From: Limnohabitans sp. 63ED37-2
GTDB lineage: Bacteria; Pseudomonadota; Gammaproteobacteria; Burkholderiales; Burkholderiaceae_C
Length of the DNA: 64,000 nt
Assembly: GCF_001412535.1 (NCBI RefSeq)
Contig: NZ_CP011774.1
Location: forward strand, 1,855,501 to 1,919,500
Reading direction: 5' to 3'
Part shown: positions 45,116-54,289 of the stretch, one piece after another
How positions within the stretch are numbered: the stretch's first letter is position 1
Layout of the letters: every line of letters begins with the position of its first letter
Notes under the pieces: generated by a model
Told to the model about the DNA's origin: nothing
The model's input: the letters and a program-made list of their open reading frames with translations, nothing else
The model's database searches: none
Program-made: the position numbers and the translations under genes

Positions 45116-45667
45116 TTACTGCAGCGGGCCCTTGAGGTTTTCGGGCACGGGCAAAGGCATGACATCGATGCCTTCGTCGATCAAGGCCTCGGTTTCTTCT
45201 CGTGTAGCCTGGCCCCGGATGTTGCGCTCCTCGCGCTCACCGTAGTGGATTTTGCGGGCCTCTTCGGCGAATTGTGTGCCCACATCTTCGGTGTTGGCCA
45301 TGACGTGGCGCACCATTTTCACCATGGCCGCTTGCAGCTGCTGCAAAGTGTCGGGCGCCACATCGGGCAAGGTGGGTGCTGAGGAGGGCACCTCCACAGC
45401 ACGAGCCGAAGGTGTACCACCAAGGCCGCCAACACCCGCACCCGCACCCGCACCTGTGGCTGGAGCGCCCTGCGCCGGGGTCGGGTCTGGGGCTGCGCCG
45501 TAACCCAAATTCAGGCGCGGCGCCGAGAGCTTTTTGGTGATGTCGCTGTCATTGCAGACCGGGCAGGTGACCAAGCCCTGCGCACGCTGGGTGTCGTAGT
45601 CGGCCTGGGAGCCAAACCAGCCTTCGAAGCTGTGGCCCAGGGCGCATTGCAGGTCCAGGACTTTCAT
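45116..45667 (-). CDS. DUF1178 family protein
   Basis: The 183-residue protein starts with MKVLDLQCALGHSFEGWFGS and a second pair in VTCPVCND, so it may bind zinc through C and CPxC. The family is common in proteobacteria and uncharacterised. Between about residues 60 and 105 there is a low-complexity Gly/Ala/Pro insertion (ATGAGAGAGVGGLGG). The end (EEARKIHYGEREERNIRGQA, ALIDEGIDVMPLPVPEN) is the conserved part. Its start overlaps the NUDIX gene's stop by four bases, so the two are coupled. Confidence 0.88.
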   Translation of the reverse strand: MKVLDLQCALGHSFEGWFGSQADYDTQRAQGLVTCPVCNDSDITKKLSAPRLNLGYGAAPDPTPAQGAPATGAGAGAGVGGLGGTPSARAVEVPSSAPTLPDVAPDTLQQLQAAMVKMVRHVMANTEDVGTQFAEEARKIHYGEREERNIRGQATREETEALIDEGIDVMPLPVPENLKGPLQ

Positions 45668-46260
45668 GGGGTGGGTGTGCAGAGGGTTTGCCAGTGCAGT
45701 GGCCACTGGCCCGATTGCACATTTTGCAACCAAAGCAGACCCGTCAAGGTTTTGGCATCGGTCAACAGCCCCTGCTGGCAAGCAGCCATCAGCTCGGCTG
45801 GGCTGGCGGTGAACACATCCAAAAACTCATCGGTGTCCAGCTGACGCTCGCCCAAAGACAGGTCTTTGGCAAACCAGATTTCAATCACCTCGGTCGAATA
45901 CGCAATCACCGGGTGCAGCACCCCCGCGCGTGCCCACTGCCGGGCTGTGTAGCCGGTTTCTTCGAGCAGCTCGCGCTGGGCGCAGAGCCACGGGTCTTCT
46001 CCCGGGTCGAGCTTGCCAGCCGGGAACTCGGTCATCACCAGCCCGACGGGGTAACGGAACTGCCGCTCCATCACCAAGCGCAAACCGTCGGGTGTGTCGA
46101 GCATGGGGATGACCATCACCGCTCCAGGGTGCACCACGTATTCGCGGGTCGCCAGGTTTTGGTTGGGCAAGCGCACGGTGTCGCGAAAAGCGTGCAGGAA
46201 TCGCCCGCGCAAGAGCTCTTCTTGGTTGACCCGGTGTTCGATCAGGTGATCGTCAGACAT
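45664..46260 (-). CDS. NUDIX hydrolase, ADP-ribose pyrophosphatase type
   Basis: A 198-residue enzyme with the full NUDIX box G-x5-E-x7-RE-x2-EE-x-G: GKLDPGEDPWLCAQRELLEE then TGY. The upstream sequence (YVVHPGAVMVIPMLD, LRLVMERQFRYPVGL, EFPAGK) is typical of ADP-ribose pyrophosphatases, which hydrolyse ADP-ribose to AMP and ribose phosphate. Substrate assignment rests on this resemblance. It is coupled to the DUF1178 gene. Confidence 0.9.
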   Translation of the reverse strand: MSDDHLIEHRVNQEELLRGRFLHAFRDTVRLPNQNLATREYVVHPGAVMVIPMLDTPDGLRLVMERQFRYPVGLVMTEFPAGKLDPGEDPWLCAQRELLEETGYTARQWARAGVLHPVIAYSTEVIEIWFAKDLSLGERQLDTDEFLDVFTASPAELMAACQQGLLTDAKTLTGLLWLQNVQSGQWPLHWQTLCTPTP

Positions 46261-46288
46261 GCAAACCCGTGTGAGTGCGGCACCGCGC

Positions 46289-46591
46289 TCAGTGTTTGCG
46301 GTGCATCAGGTAGCGGTAAACAAAACCCGGAAAAGCCAGCGTGACGAACATGGTGCCCGTGACCGCATAAAACTCCCAGCCCTGTGGCGCGACTTGGCCG
46401 CCATGGTTTTCCATCGCGAGGCCCACACCACCCACCACAAAATACAACACCACCAACTCCATCAAGCGCCAAACCAAAGGCTTGGACACACGCTGGGGCC
46501 CCAGCAGCAAGATGCGCTGGTTGAAAAACGGCATGTTCGCGGCCACCAAGGCCAGCAAGATCAACAAACCGATTTGGGTGGAGGTGCTCAT
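46289..46591 (-). CDS. DUF2818 membrane protein downstream of nuoN
   Basis: A 100-residue protein with about three membrane helices (IGLLILLALVAANMPFF, RLMELVVLYFVVGGVGLAM, FYAVTGTMFVTLAFPGFVYRYL). DUF2818 genes regularly follow nuoN in betaproteobacteria, so a link to complex I assembly or stability is plausible but unproven. It begins 18 bases after nuoN ends and probably belongs to the operon. Confidence 0.88.
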   Translation of the reverse strand: MSTSTQIGLLILLALVAANMPFFNQRILLLGPQRVSKPLVWRLMELVVLYFVVGGVGLAMENHGGQVAPQGWEFYAVTGTMFVTLAFPGFVYRYLMHRKH

Positions 46592-46609
46592 GGTGCGGTG
46601 TTGAATCGA

Positions 46610-48097
46610 TCAGGCCGCCAGCATACGCACAATCGAATCGGCACACAAAGCCATGAGTGCGCCGGGGAAAATGCCCAGCAACAAAACCAGCAAACCGTTG
46701 GTGGACAAGACCAAACGCACATCGAGCGAGGCCGACACGGTGGTGGCGGTGACCGGCTCGTCAAAGTACATGACTTTGACCACACGCAGGTAATAGAAGG
46801 CACCGATCAGCGACATGATGACCGCGAAAATGGCCAAACCGATATAGAAGCCCTGCCCAGAAGCCACCAAAGACTGCAGCACCGACAGCTTGGCATAGAA
46901 GCCCACCATGGGCGGAATACCGGCCATGGAGAACAGGCAAATGGCCATCACGCCCGCGTACAAGGGGCTGCGCTGGTTCAGACCGGCCAAGTCGGTGATC
47001 TCTTCGCTCTCAAAGCCCTGGCGGGCCAGCAGCATGATCACGCCGAAAGCGGCCAAGGTGGTCAACACGTACGACACCATGTAGAACATGGCCGAGCTGT
47101 AGGCGTTGGCGGCCAAAGTGGTCTCGCCATTGATCACGCCCGCCACAAAACCCAGCAGCACAAAACCCATTTGAGAGATGGTCGAATAAGCCAGCATGCG
47201 CTTGAGGTTGGTCTGGGCAATCGCCGCCAGGTTACCCATCAGCAAGGAGCCAATCGCCAACAAGGCCAACATTTGCTGCCAGTCAAACGCCAGGGGCAAC
47301 AGGCCCTCGACCAGCAAACGCACAAGAATAGCAAAAGCCGCCAACTTGGGAGCGCCACCAATCATCAAGGTGGCCGCAGTGGGGGCGCCTTGGTAGACGT
47401 CGGGAATCCACATGTGAAATGGCACAGCGCCGATCTTGAAGGCCAGACCGGCCACGATGAAGACCAAACCGAACACCAGCACCTGGTGGTTCACCTGACC
47501 CGAAGCGATGGCCTTGAGCACGGCCGACAACTCCAGGCTGCCGGTCGCGCCGTACATCATGGACATGCCGTACAGCAAGAAGCCCGAGGCCATGGCGCCC
47601 AGCACAAAGTACTTCATGGCCGCTTCACTGGCTTGGGTATGGTCGCGGCGCAGGGCCACGAGCGCGTAGCTTGACAGGGTCAACAGCTCCAGGCCCAAAT
47701 AGATCACGATGAAGTTCTGGCCCGAGATCATCATGCTCATGCCGAGCAAGGCAAATAAGCTGAGGCTGAAAATCTCACCGCCACGCAACATGTCGCGGTC
47801 AGCGGCATAGGGGCGTGAATAGACGAGGGTCACCATCACCGCGATGGTGGCAAAGCACTTGAGCCAGTGGCCCATCGGGTCGCTGACCACCATGCGGCCA
47901 AAGCCGTACAGGGTCTGGCCCGCATCGGCATACACCGCGTGCAACAAAGCCACACCGCCCAGAGACACCAAGGTCAGCACATAAGTGGCCGTGCGCTTGG
48001 TGCTTTTCACGAAGAGGTCGGCCAGCGTCACCACGCAGGCCATGACCAGCAACACGATCTCCGGATACATCGTCATCCAGCTGGAGTTGTCCATCAT
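46610..48097 (-). CDS. nuoN: NADH-quinone oxidoreductase subunit N
   Basis: NuoN is one of the three antiporter-like membrane subunits that pump protons in complex I. The 495-residue protein has about fourteen helices. Family segments include LGLELLTLSSYALVALRRD, AMKYFVLGAMASGFLLYGMSM, FKIGAVPFHMWIPDVYQGAPT and STISQMGFVLLGFVAG. It is the last nuo gene of the operon. Confidence 0.97.
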   Translation of the reverse strand: MMDNSSWMTMYPEIVLLVMACVVTLADLFVKSTKRTATYVLTLVSLGGVALLHAVYADAGQTLYGFGRMVVSDPMGHWLKCFATIAVMVTLVYSRPYAADRDMLRGGEIFSLSLFALLGMSMMISGQNFIVIYLGLELLTLSSYALVALRRDHTQASEAAMKYFVLGAMASGFLLYGMSMMYGATGSLELSAVLKAIASGQVNHQVLVFGLVFIVAGLAFKIGAVPFHMWIPDVYQGAPTAATLMIGGAPKLAAFAILVRLLVEGLLPLAFDWQQMLALLAIGSLLMGNLAAIAQTNLKRMLAYSTISQMGFVLLGFVAGVINGETTLAANAYSSAMFYMVSYVLTTLAAFGVIMLLARQGFESEEITDLAGLNQRSPLYAGVMAICLFSMAGIPPMVGFYAKLSVLQSLVASGQGFYIGLAIFAVIMSLIGAFYYLRVVKVMYFDEPVTATTVSASLDVRLVLSTNGLLVLLLGIFPGALMALCADSIVRMLAA

Positions 48098-48148
48098 CTG
48101 TGTTCTCTCAATTGTTCTATTCAGGCGAAACGTTCAGGCCCCGGCCGC

Positions 48149-49624
48149 TCAAGGCAGCTTGGACACGGCCACGTGCTTGAGCAAGTCCATCACCGAAGCA
48201 TCCATCACGTCGGTGAAAGGTTTGGGGTAAATGCCCATGTAGAGCACGGCCACAGCCAGCAGACTGAGCATCAGGAATTCACGGGCGTTGATGTCGACCA
48301 GTCCTTTGACGTCCTCATTGGTCACCGGGCCGAGGTAGACGCGCTTGAACATCCACAAGGTGTAGGCCGCGCCAAAGATCAGGGCCGAAGCGGCCAGCAA
48401 GCCGATCCAGAAGTTGGCCTTCACAGCGCCCAAAATCACCATCCACTCGCCCACAAAGCCAGCGGTGCCAGGCAAGCCCGCATTGGCCATGGCAAAGAGC
48501 AAGGCAAAGGCAGCGAATTTGGGCATGGTGTTGACCACACCGCCGTAACTGGCGATCTCACGCGAGTGCACCCGGTCGTACAAAACGCCGATGCACAGGA
48601 ACATGGCGGCCGAGACAAAACCGTGGGCAATCATCTGCACGATGGCGCCGGATACGCCCAGCGGGTTGAAGATGAAAAAGCCCAAAGTCACAAAACCCAT
48701 GTGCGCCACCGAAGAATAAGCCACCAGCTTCTTCATGTCCTGCTGGACCATGGCGACCAAGCCCACATAGATCACGGCCACCAAGGACAACACAATGATC
48801 AACATGCCCCATTCGCGGGCCGCATCAGGGGCGATGGGCATCGAAAAACGCAGGAAGCCATAAGCACCCAGCTTGAGCATGATGGCCGCCAGCACCGCCG
48901 AGCCGCCTGTGGGCGCTTCAACGTGGACGTCGGGCAACCAGGTGTGCACCGGCCACATGGGCACCTTCACGGCAAAAGCCGCAAAGAAGGCAAAGAACAA
49001 CAAGGTCTGCACCGAGCCCGACAGGGGCAGCTTGTGCCAGGTCAAGATGTCGAAGCTGCCGCCCGAAGTCACGTACAAGTAGATCAATGCGATCAGCATC
49101 AACAAGGAGCCGAGCAAGGTGTAGAGGAAAAACTTGAAGGCGGCGTAAATCTTGTTCGGTCCACCCCAGATACCAATGATCAGGTACATCGGGATCAGGG
49201 TTGCTTCAAAGAAGACATAAAACAAGATGCCGTCGAGCGCACTGAACACACCAATCATCAGACCCGACAGGATCAGGAAGGCGGCCATGTACTGGTTGAC
49301 TTTGCGGGTGATGACTTCCCAGCCCGCAATGACCACCACCACGTTGATGAAGGCCGTCAGTGGCACCAGCCACAGCGAGATGCCGTCCACACCCAGGTGG
49401 TAGTGCACATTGAAGCGCTCGAACCACATGGCTTTTTCGACAAACTGCATGGCCGAAGAGCCGAGCTGAAAGCCCGAAATCAGTGGCAGCGTGACCAAGA
49501 AACTGGCGATCGCACCGACGAGGGCCAACCAGCGCACAGCGCCCGCTTGGCTGTCGCGACCAAAGGCCAGCAAGACGACACCGAACGCAATCGGCATCCA
49601 GATGGCAAGGCTTAACAATCCCAT
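48149..49624 (-). CDS. nuoM: NADH-quinone oxidoreductase subunit M
   Basis: The second antiporter-like subunit, 491 residues, with about fourteen helices. Landmarks are VDGISLWLVPLTAFINVVVV, FYVFFEATLIPMYLIIGIWGG, AFAVKVPMWPVHTWLPDVHVEAPT (with the conserved membrane Lys) and SSVAHMGFVTLGFF. It lies between nuoL and nuoN as usual, 51 bases before nuoN. Confidence 0.97.
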   Translation of the reverse strand: MGLLSLAIWMPIAFGVVLLAFGRDSQAGAVRWLALVGAIASFLVTLPLISGFQLGSSAMQFVEKAMWFERFNVHYHLGVDGISLWLVPLTAFINVVVVIAGWEVITRKVNQYMAAFLILSGLMIGVFSALDGILFYVFFEATLIPMYLIIGIWGGPNKIYAAFKFFLYTLLGSLLMLIALIYLYVTSGGSFDILTWHKLPLSGSVQTLLFFAFFAAFAVKVPMWPVHTWLPDVHVEAPTGGSAVLAAIMLKLGAYGFLRFSMPIAPDAAREWGMLIIVLSLVAVIYVGLVAMVQQDMKKLVAYSSVAHMGFVTLGFFIFNPLGVSGAIVQMIAHGFVSAAMFLCIGVLYDRVHSREIASYGGVVNTMPKFAAFALLFAMANAGLPGTAGFVGEWMVILGAVKANFWIGLLAASALIFGAAYTLWMFKRVYLGPVTNEDVKGLVDINAREFLMLSLLAVAVLYMGIYPKPFTDVMDASVMDLLKHVAVSKLP

Positions 49625-49646
49625 TTTTATCTCGTCCTCAAAACTG

Positions 49647-51680
49647 TTAAGCGAGCCAGACGAAATACGTCATCAGCACGAACACACCCAAAATCATCAC
49701 CAGGGCGTAGTGGTACAGGAAACCCGACTGGAACCAGCGCACAACGCCAGAGACCAGACCCACCACTTTCCAGGAACCGTTCACGAAGAAGCCGTCGATG
49801 ATGGTGCCGTCTCCCACCTTCCACAGGCCTCGGCCCAGACCACGTGCACCCTTGGCCAGGATGTTTTCGTTGATCCAGTCCATGAAGTACTTCTGCTCCA
49901 GCACCACGATGAGGGGGCGCAAGACGCGGGCAAAGAAAGCCGGGACCTTGGGGTTGACCAGGTACATGTACCAAGCGGTCACCACACCGGCCAAAGCCAG
50001 CCAGAACGGCGCAGTGCTCAGACCGTGTACAGCCATCGCCACCGGACCGTGGAACAACTGACCCAGTTGCTGCATGGCGGGGTGTTTGGCCGCATCGATG
50101 AAGATCACGTCTTTGAAGAATTCGCCGTACAGCATGGGCTGGATGGTCATGAAACCGATCACCACCGAAGGAATCGCCAGCAGCACCAGCGGCACCGTGA
50201 CGACCCAAGGCGACTCGTGGGGTTTGTCGTGACCATGATCATCGTGCCCATGGTGGTCATCGTGGCCGTGGTGTGCATCCGGGTTCTGGTCGTAACGCTC
50301 TGGGCCGTGGAAAACCAAGAAGTACATGCGGAACGAATAGAAGGCCGTCACAAACACACCCGCCAACACCGCGAAATTGGCAAAGCCAGCGGCAGGCAGC
50401 GTGCTCAGGTGCACCGCTTCGATGATGCTGTCCTTGGAGTAAAAACCCGAGAACAAAGGCGTACCGATCAAGGCGAGCGAGCCCAGCAGCGACGTGATCC
50501 AGGTGATGGGCATGTACTTGCGCACGCCGCCCATGTAGCGGATGTCTTGGTTGTGGTGCATGCCCATGATGACCGAGCCCGCACCCAAGAACAGCAGCGC
50601 TTTGAAGAAGGCGTGTGTCATCAGGTGGAACACCGCCACCGAGTAGGCCGATGCGCCCAATGCCACCGTCATGTAACCGAGCTGCGACAAGGTGGAGTAA
50701 GCCACCACACGCTTGATGTCGTTTTGGATGATCCCCAAGAAGCCCATGAACAAGGCCGTGATCGAGCCGATCACCATCATGAAGTTGAGCGCCGAGTCGG
50801 ACAACTCAAACAACGGCGACATGCGGGCCACCATGAAGATACCAGCCGTCACCATGGTCGCGGCGTGGATCAGGGCGGAGATGGGTGTAGGGCCTTCCAT
50901 GGAGTCGGGCAGCCACACGTGCAGCGGGAACTGTGCAGACTTGCCCATGGCACCGATAAAGAGGCAAATGCAGATCACGGTGATCAGCATGGCGTCCATG
51001 CCAAAGATGTACCAAGGGAAATCGATCTTGGCCAGCTCACCCGCTTTGGCGAACAGCTCGGTGTAGTTGAGTGTGCCGGTGTATGCAGCGATCAGGCCAA
51101 TGCCGATGATGAAGCCAAAGTCACCCACACGGTTGACCAAGAAGGCCTTCATGTTGGCGAAAATCGCGGTTGGTTTGTTGTACCAAAATCCGATCAACAG
51201 GTACGACACCAAGCCCACCGCTTCCCAGCCAAAAAACAGCTGCAGCAAGTTGTTGCTCATCACCAGCATCAGCATGGCGAAGGTGAACAGCGAGATGTAG
51301 GCAAAAAAGCGGTTGTAGCCTTCGTCCTCTTCCATGTAGCCGATGGTGTAAATGTGCACCATGAGCGACACGAAGGTCACGACACACATCATCATGGCCG
51401 TGAGGCTGTCGATCATGAAACCGACTTCCATCTTCAGGCCACCGACCACCATCCAGGTGTAGATGCTCTCGTTGAAGCTGGCGCCAGCAATCACCTTGCT
51501 GAGCGTCATGGCCGACAAGATGAAGGCCACGAGCACGCCCAGGATGGTGAAACTGTGCGAGAGACGGCGGCCAATCCAGTTGCCACCAAATTGGGTGCCC
51601 CAAATACCGGCCAGCAAAGAGCCCACCAGCGGGGCCAGGGGGATGGCCAGCAGTGTGCTGGCGTTGAGGGTCTGACTCAT
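49647..51680 (-). CDS. nuoL: NADH-quinone oxidoreductase subunit L
   Basis: The distal antiporter-like subunit with the long lateral helix, 677 residues. The ATG at 51680 (MSQTLNASTLLA) is chosen; an extension upstream would run through nuoK. Landmarks are FFGWEAVGLVSYLLIGFWY, GAMGKSAQFPLHVWLPDSMEGPTP and STLSQLGYMTVALGA. A His/Asp-rich cytoplasmic or periplasmic loop (AHHGHDDHHGHDDHGHDKPH, about 50220-50282) precedes the last helices and might bind metal. Confidence 0.97.
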   Translation of the reverse strand: MSQTLNASTLLAIPLAPLVGSLLAGIWGTQFGGNWIGRRLSHSFTILGVLVAFILSAMTLSKVIAGASFNESIYTWMVVGGLKMEVGFMIDSLTAMMMCVVTFVSLMVHIYTIGYMEEDEGYNRFFAYISLFTFAMLMLVMSNNLLQLFFGWEAVGLVSYLLIGFWYNKPTAIFANMKAFLVNRVGDFGFIIGIGLIAAYTGTLNYTELFAKAGELAKIDFPWYIFGMDAMLITVICICLFIGAMGKSAQFPLHVWLPDSMEGPTPISALIHAATMVTAGIFMVARMSPLFELSDSALNFMMVIGSITALFMGFLGIIQNDIKRVVAYSTLSQLGYMTVALGASAYSVAVFHLMTHAFFKALLFLGAGSVIMGMHHNQDIRYMGGVRKYMPITWITSLLGSLALIGTPLFSGFYSKDSIIEAVHLSTLPAAGFANFAVLAGVFVTAFYSFRMYFLVFHGPERYDQNPDAHHGHDDHHGHDDHGHDKPHESPWVVTVPLVLLAIPSVVIGFMTIQPMLYGEFFKDVIFIDAAKHPAMQQLGQLFHGPVAMAVHGLSTAPFWLALAGVVTAWYMYLVNPKVPAFFARVLRPLIVVLEQKYFMDWINENILAKGARGLGRGLWKVGDGTIIDGFFVNGSWKVVGLVSGVVRWFQSGFLYHYALVMILGVFVLMTYFVWLA

Positions 51681-51687
51681 ATTCTTG

Positions 51688-51999
51688 TTAACCCTTGAGC
51701 GAATTGAGTTCGTCCACGTTGATGTTGTTCTGGTTGCGGAACAACAGCACCAAGATGGCCAAGCCAATGGCCGATTCGGCCGCGGCCACCGTGAGGATGA
51801 AGAAGACGAACACTTGCCCGTGCATGTCGCCCAGGTAGTGCGAGAAGGCCACAAAGTTCATGTTCACAGCCAACAGCATCAACTCGATGGCCATGAGCAA
51901 AACAATCAGGTTCTTGCGGTTCAAGAAGATGCCGATCACGGCCAATGCAAACAGCATCGCGCCGAGCGACAAAAAGTGTCCCAGGGTCAGTGTCATCAT
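51688..51999 (-). CDS. nuoK: NADH-quinone oxidoreductase subunit K
   Basis: A 103-residue membrane subunit with three helices: HFLSLGAMLFALAVIGIFL, LIVLLMAIELMLLAVNMNFV (with the conserved membrane Glu) and FVFFILTVAAAESAIGLAIL. Two adjacent ATGs (51999, 51996) overlap the nuoJ stop (ATGATGA); either start gives a normal length. Confidence 0.96.
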   Translation of the reverse strand: MMTLTLGHFLSLGAMLFALAVIGIFLNRKNLIVLLMAIELMLLAVNMNFVAFSHYLGDMHGQVFVFFILTVAAAESAIGLAILVLLFRNQNNINVDELNSLKG

Positions 52000-52646
52000 T
52001 TCTTCACCTCTTCAGCGGCTGCTTCAGTGGGCGCAACAGGGGCAGGCGCTGCTTGGGTTGGGGCCATCTTGACCACTTGCATGCGGTCAGCCGCACGCAC
52101 ACGGACCTGAATGGACGGGTCAATCGCCTTGCTGTCCTTGCGCTCACGCAGGGTCAGGGCAATCGCCGCGATCATGGCCACCAACAAAATGGCTGCCGCG
52201 ATCTGGATGGGCATCAGGTATTCGGTGTACAACAAAATGCCCAGAGCCTTGGCGTTGTCCACCTGTACAGCGCCCGTGCCCATGGCGGGTGCTTCGGACA
52301 TGCGAAAACCCGACAGCAACACAGCGGCCATTTCGAGGGCCACGACGGCCCCCAAGGTGGCTGCCAGCGGGAAGTTTTTCCAGAAGCCTTTACGCACGGT
52401 GTCGATGCCAATGTCCAGCATCATCACCACGAACAAGAACAACACCATCACCGCGCCCAGGTACACCAGCACCAGCAAGATGGCCAGGAATTCGGCATTG
52501 AGCAAGAACCACACCGCCGAGGCCTGCGAGAAAGCCAGCATGAGGTACAGCACCGCGTGCACAGGGTTGCGTGCGGTGACCACCCGGAAGGCTGCAAACA
52601 GCAGCACCACCGAGAAGAGGTAGAAGAAACCGGTCTTGACGTCCAT
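51996..52646 (-). CDS. nuoJ: NADH-quinone oxidoreductase subunit J
   Basis: A 216-residue membrane subunit with five helices (GFFYLFSVVLLFAAFRVV, AVLYLMLAFSQASAVWFLL, EFLAILLVLVYLGAVMVLFLF). The end is an Ala/Pro-rich tail (APTQAAPAPVAPTEAAAEE) longer than in most NuoJ. Its stop overlaps nuoK. Confidence 0.95.
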   Translation of the reverse strand: MDVKTGFFYLFSVVLLFAAFRVVTARNPVHAVLYLMLAFSQASAVWFLLNAEFLAILLVLVYLGAVMVLFLFVVMMLDIGIDTVRKGFWKNFPLAATLGAVVALEMAAVLLSGFRMSEAPAMGTGAVQVDNAKALGILLYTEYLMPIQIAAAILLVAMIAAIALTLRERKDSKAIDPSIQVRVRAADRMQVVKMAPTQAAPAPVAPTEAAAEEVKK

Positions 52647-52683
52647 AGGTCTGTCTTTTTAAGTGTTCAGGACTGGGCTGCGT

Positions 52684-53199
52684 TCAACGGTAAGGAGCGT
52701 CAGCGGCCTTGGCAGCTGCGATCTCTTTTTCGTAACGGTCGCCCACGGCCAGCAACATGTCCTTGGTGAAGTACAAGTCACCGCGTTTTTCGCCGTGGTA
52801 TTCAAAAATGTGGGTCTCAACGATCGAGTCCACCGGGCAGCTTTCTTCGCAAAAGCCGCAGAAGATGCACTTGGTCAGGTCGATGTCGTAACGCGTGGTG
52901 CGGCGCGAGCCGTCTTCGCGCTGGCCCGCCTCGATGGTGATGGCCATCGCGGGACACACGGCTTCGCAGAGTTTGCAGGCGATGCAGCGCTCTTCACCGT
53001 TGTCGTAACGGCGCAGGGCATGCAGGCCACGAAAACGCGGCGACAGCGGGGTTTTTTCTTCCGGGAACTGCACCGTCACCTTGCGGGCAAATGCATAACG
53101 TCCGGTCAGGGCCATGCCCTTGAACAACTCCACGAGCATGAAGCTCTTGAGGAAGTCCTTGATCGAAAAAGAGGAAGCAGTCATTGTTGTCATGGTCAT
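52684..53199 (-). CDS. nuoI: NADH-quinone oxidoreductase subunit I
   Basis: Peripheral-arm subunit carrying clusters N6a and N6b. Both four-cysteine motifs are intact: CIACKLCEAVCPAMAI and CIFCGFCEESCPVDSI. The N-terminus is ambiguous among three ATGs (53199, 53193, 53181); the shortest, MTASSFSIKDFL, resembles usual NuoI starts. Confidence 0.96.
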   Translation of the reverse strand: MTMTTMTASSFSIKDFLKSFMLVELFKGMALTGRYAFARKVTVQFPEEKTPLSPRFRGLHALRRYDNGEERCIACKLCEAVCPAMAITIEAGQREDGSRRTTRYDIDLTKCIFCGFCEESCPVDSIVETHIFEYHGEKRGDLYFTKDMLLAVGDRYEKEIAAAKAADAPYR

Positions 53200-53206
53200 T
53201 CACCGA

Positions 53207-54289
53207 TCAAAGCCAGATGTTCCATGGCGAGTGCAACCACACGCCCACCACCAACAACCACACCAAGGTGACCGGGATGAAAATCTTCCAGCCCAAACGC
53301 ATGATCTGGTCATAACGGAAGCGCGGGAATGTGGCGCGAATCCAGATGAACATGGACACGACCAAGAAGGTCTTGAGGCCCAGCCAGATCCAGCCGGGAA
53401 TGGCGTTGAACAAGGCGTGGTCGATGGGCGACAACCAGCCGCCCAAGAACATGATCACGGCCAAGATGGACACCAGCCACATGCTGGCGTATTCGGCCAA
53501 GAAGAAGATGGCAAAGCCCATGCCCGAGTACTCGACCATGTGACCGGCCACGATCTCGGCTTCGCCTTCGACCACGTCAAAGGGGTGGCGGTTGGTTTCG
53601 GCCACACCAGAGATCAGGTAGACCAAGAAAATAGGCAGTAGCGGCAGCCAGTTCCAAGACAGGAAGCTCAGACCCATGTCGGCAGCAGCGCCTTTTCCTT
53701 GCGCCAGAACGATTTCAGTCAGGTTCATGCTGCCCGAGACCATCAAGACCACCAGGAAGCAAAAGCCCATCGCGATCTCGTAGCTCACCATCTGGGCCGA
53801 TGCACGCAGCGCGCCCAAGAAAGCGTATTTGGAGTTGGAGGCCCAACCCGCAATGATCACACCATACACCTCGATCGAGGTGATCGCCATCACCAGCATC
53901 AAACCGGCGTTGATGTTGGTCAGTGCCACTTCGGGTCCAAAAGGAATCACCACCCAGGCGGCCAGAGCAGGCATGATCGCCATGATCGGGCCGAGGCGGA
54001 ACAAGCCCATGCTGGCCGCTGTCGGGTTGATCAACTCTTTGGTGAGCAGCTTGAGGGCATCGGCAATCGGCTGCAACAAACCCATGGGGCCCACGCGGTT
54101 GGGGCCATGGCGCACTTGCATGAAGCCCAAGAGCTTGCGCTCCCACAGCGTCAGGTAAGCCACCGCACCCATCAGCGGCGCGAGGATGGCCACGATCTTG
54201 AGCAAGATCCAAAGCACTGGCCACACCAAAGTGGCCCACCAGCTGGCGGCCACCAGGTTCAGGCCGCCGTTGTACAGAGCGTCAATCAT
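53207..54289 (-). CDS. nuoH: NADH-quinone oxidoreductase subunit H
   Basis: Membrane subunit that forms the quinone pocket with NuoB and NuoD. The 360 residues have about eight helices and the conserved loops LGFMQVRHGPNRVGPMGLLQ and AETNRHPFDVVEGEAEIVAG. It overlaps the end of nuoG by four bases (ATGA). Confidence 0.97.
   Translation of the reverse strand: MIDALYNGGLNLVAASWWATLVWPVLWILLKIVAILAPLMGAVAYLTLWERKLLGFMQVRHGPNRVGPMGLLQPIADALKLLTKELINPTAASMGLFRLGPIMAIMPALAAWVVIPFGPEVALTNINAGLMLVMAITSIEVYGVIIAGWASNSKYAFLGALRASAQMVSYEIAMGFCFLVVLMVSGSMNLTEIVLAQGKGAAADMGLSFLSWNWLPLLPIFLVYLISGVAETNRHPFDVVEGEAEIVAGHMVEYSGMGFAIFFLAEYASMWLVSILAVIMFLGGWLSPIDHALFNAIPGWIWLGLKTFLVVSMFIWIRATFPRFRYDQIMRLGWKIFIPVTLVWLLVVGVWLHSPWNIWL

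Noticed and set aside
46259..51698. Long plus-strand open frames opposite the nuo genes
   Set aside because: His/Gln-rich compositions are typical antisense shadows of GC-rich membrane-protein genes, and the minus-strand genes are certain.
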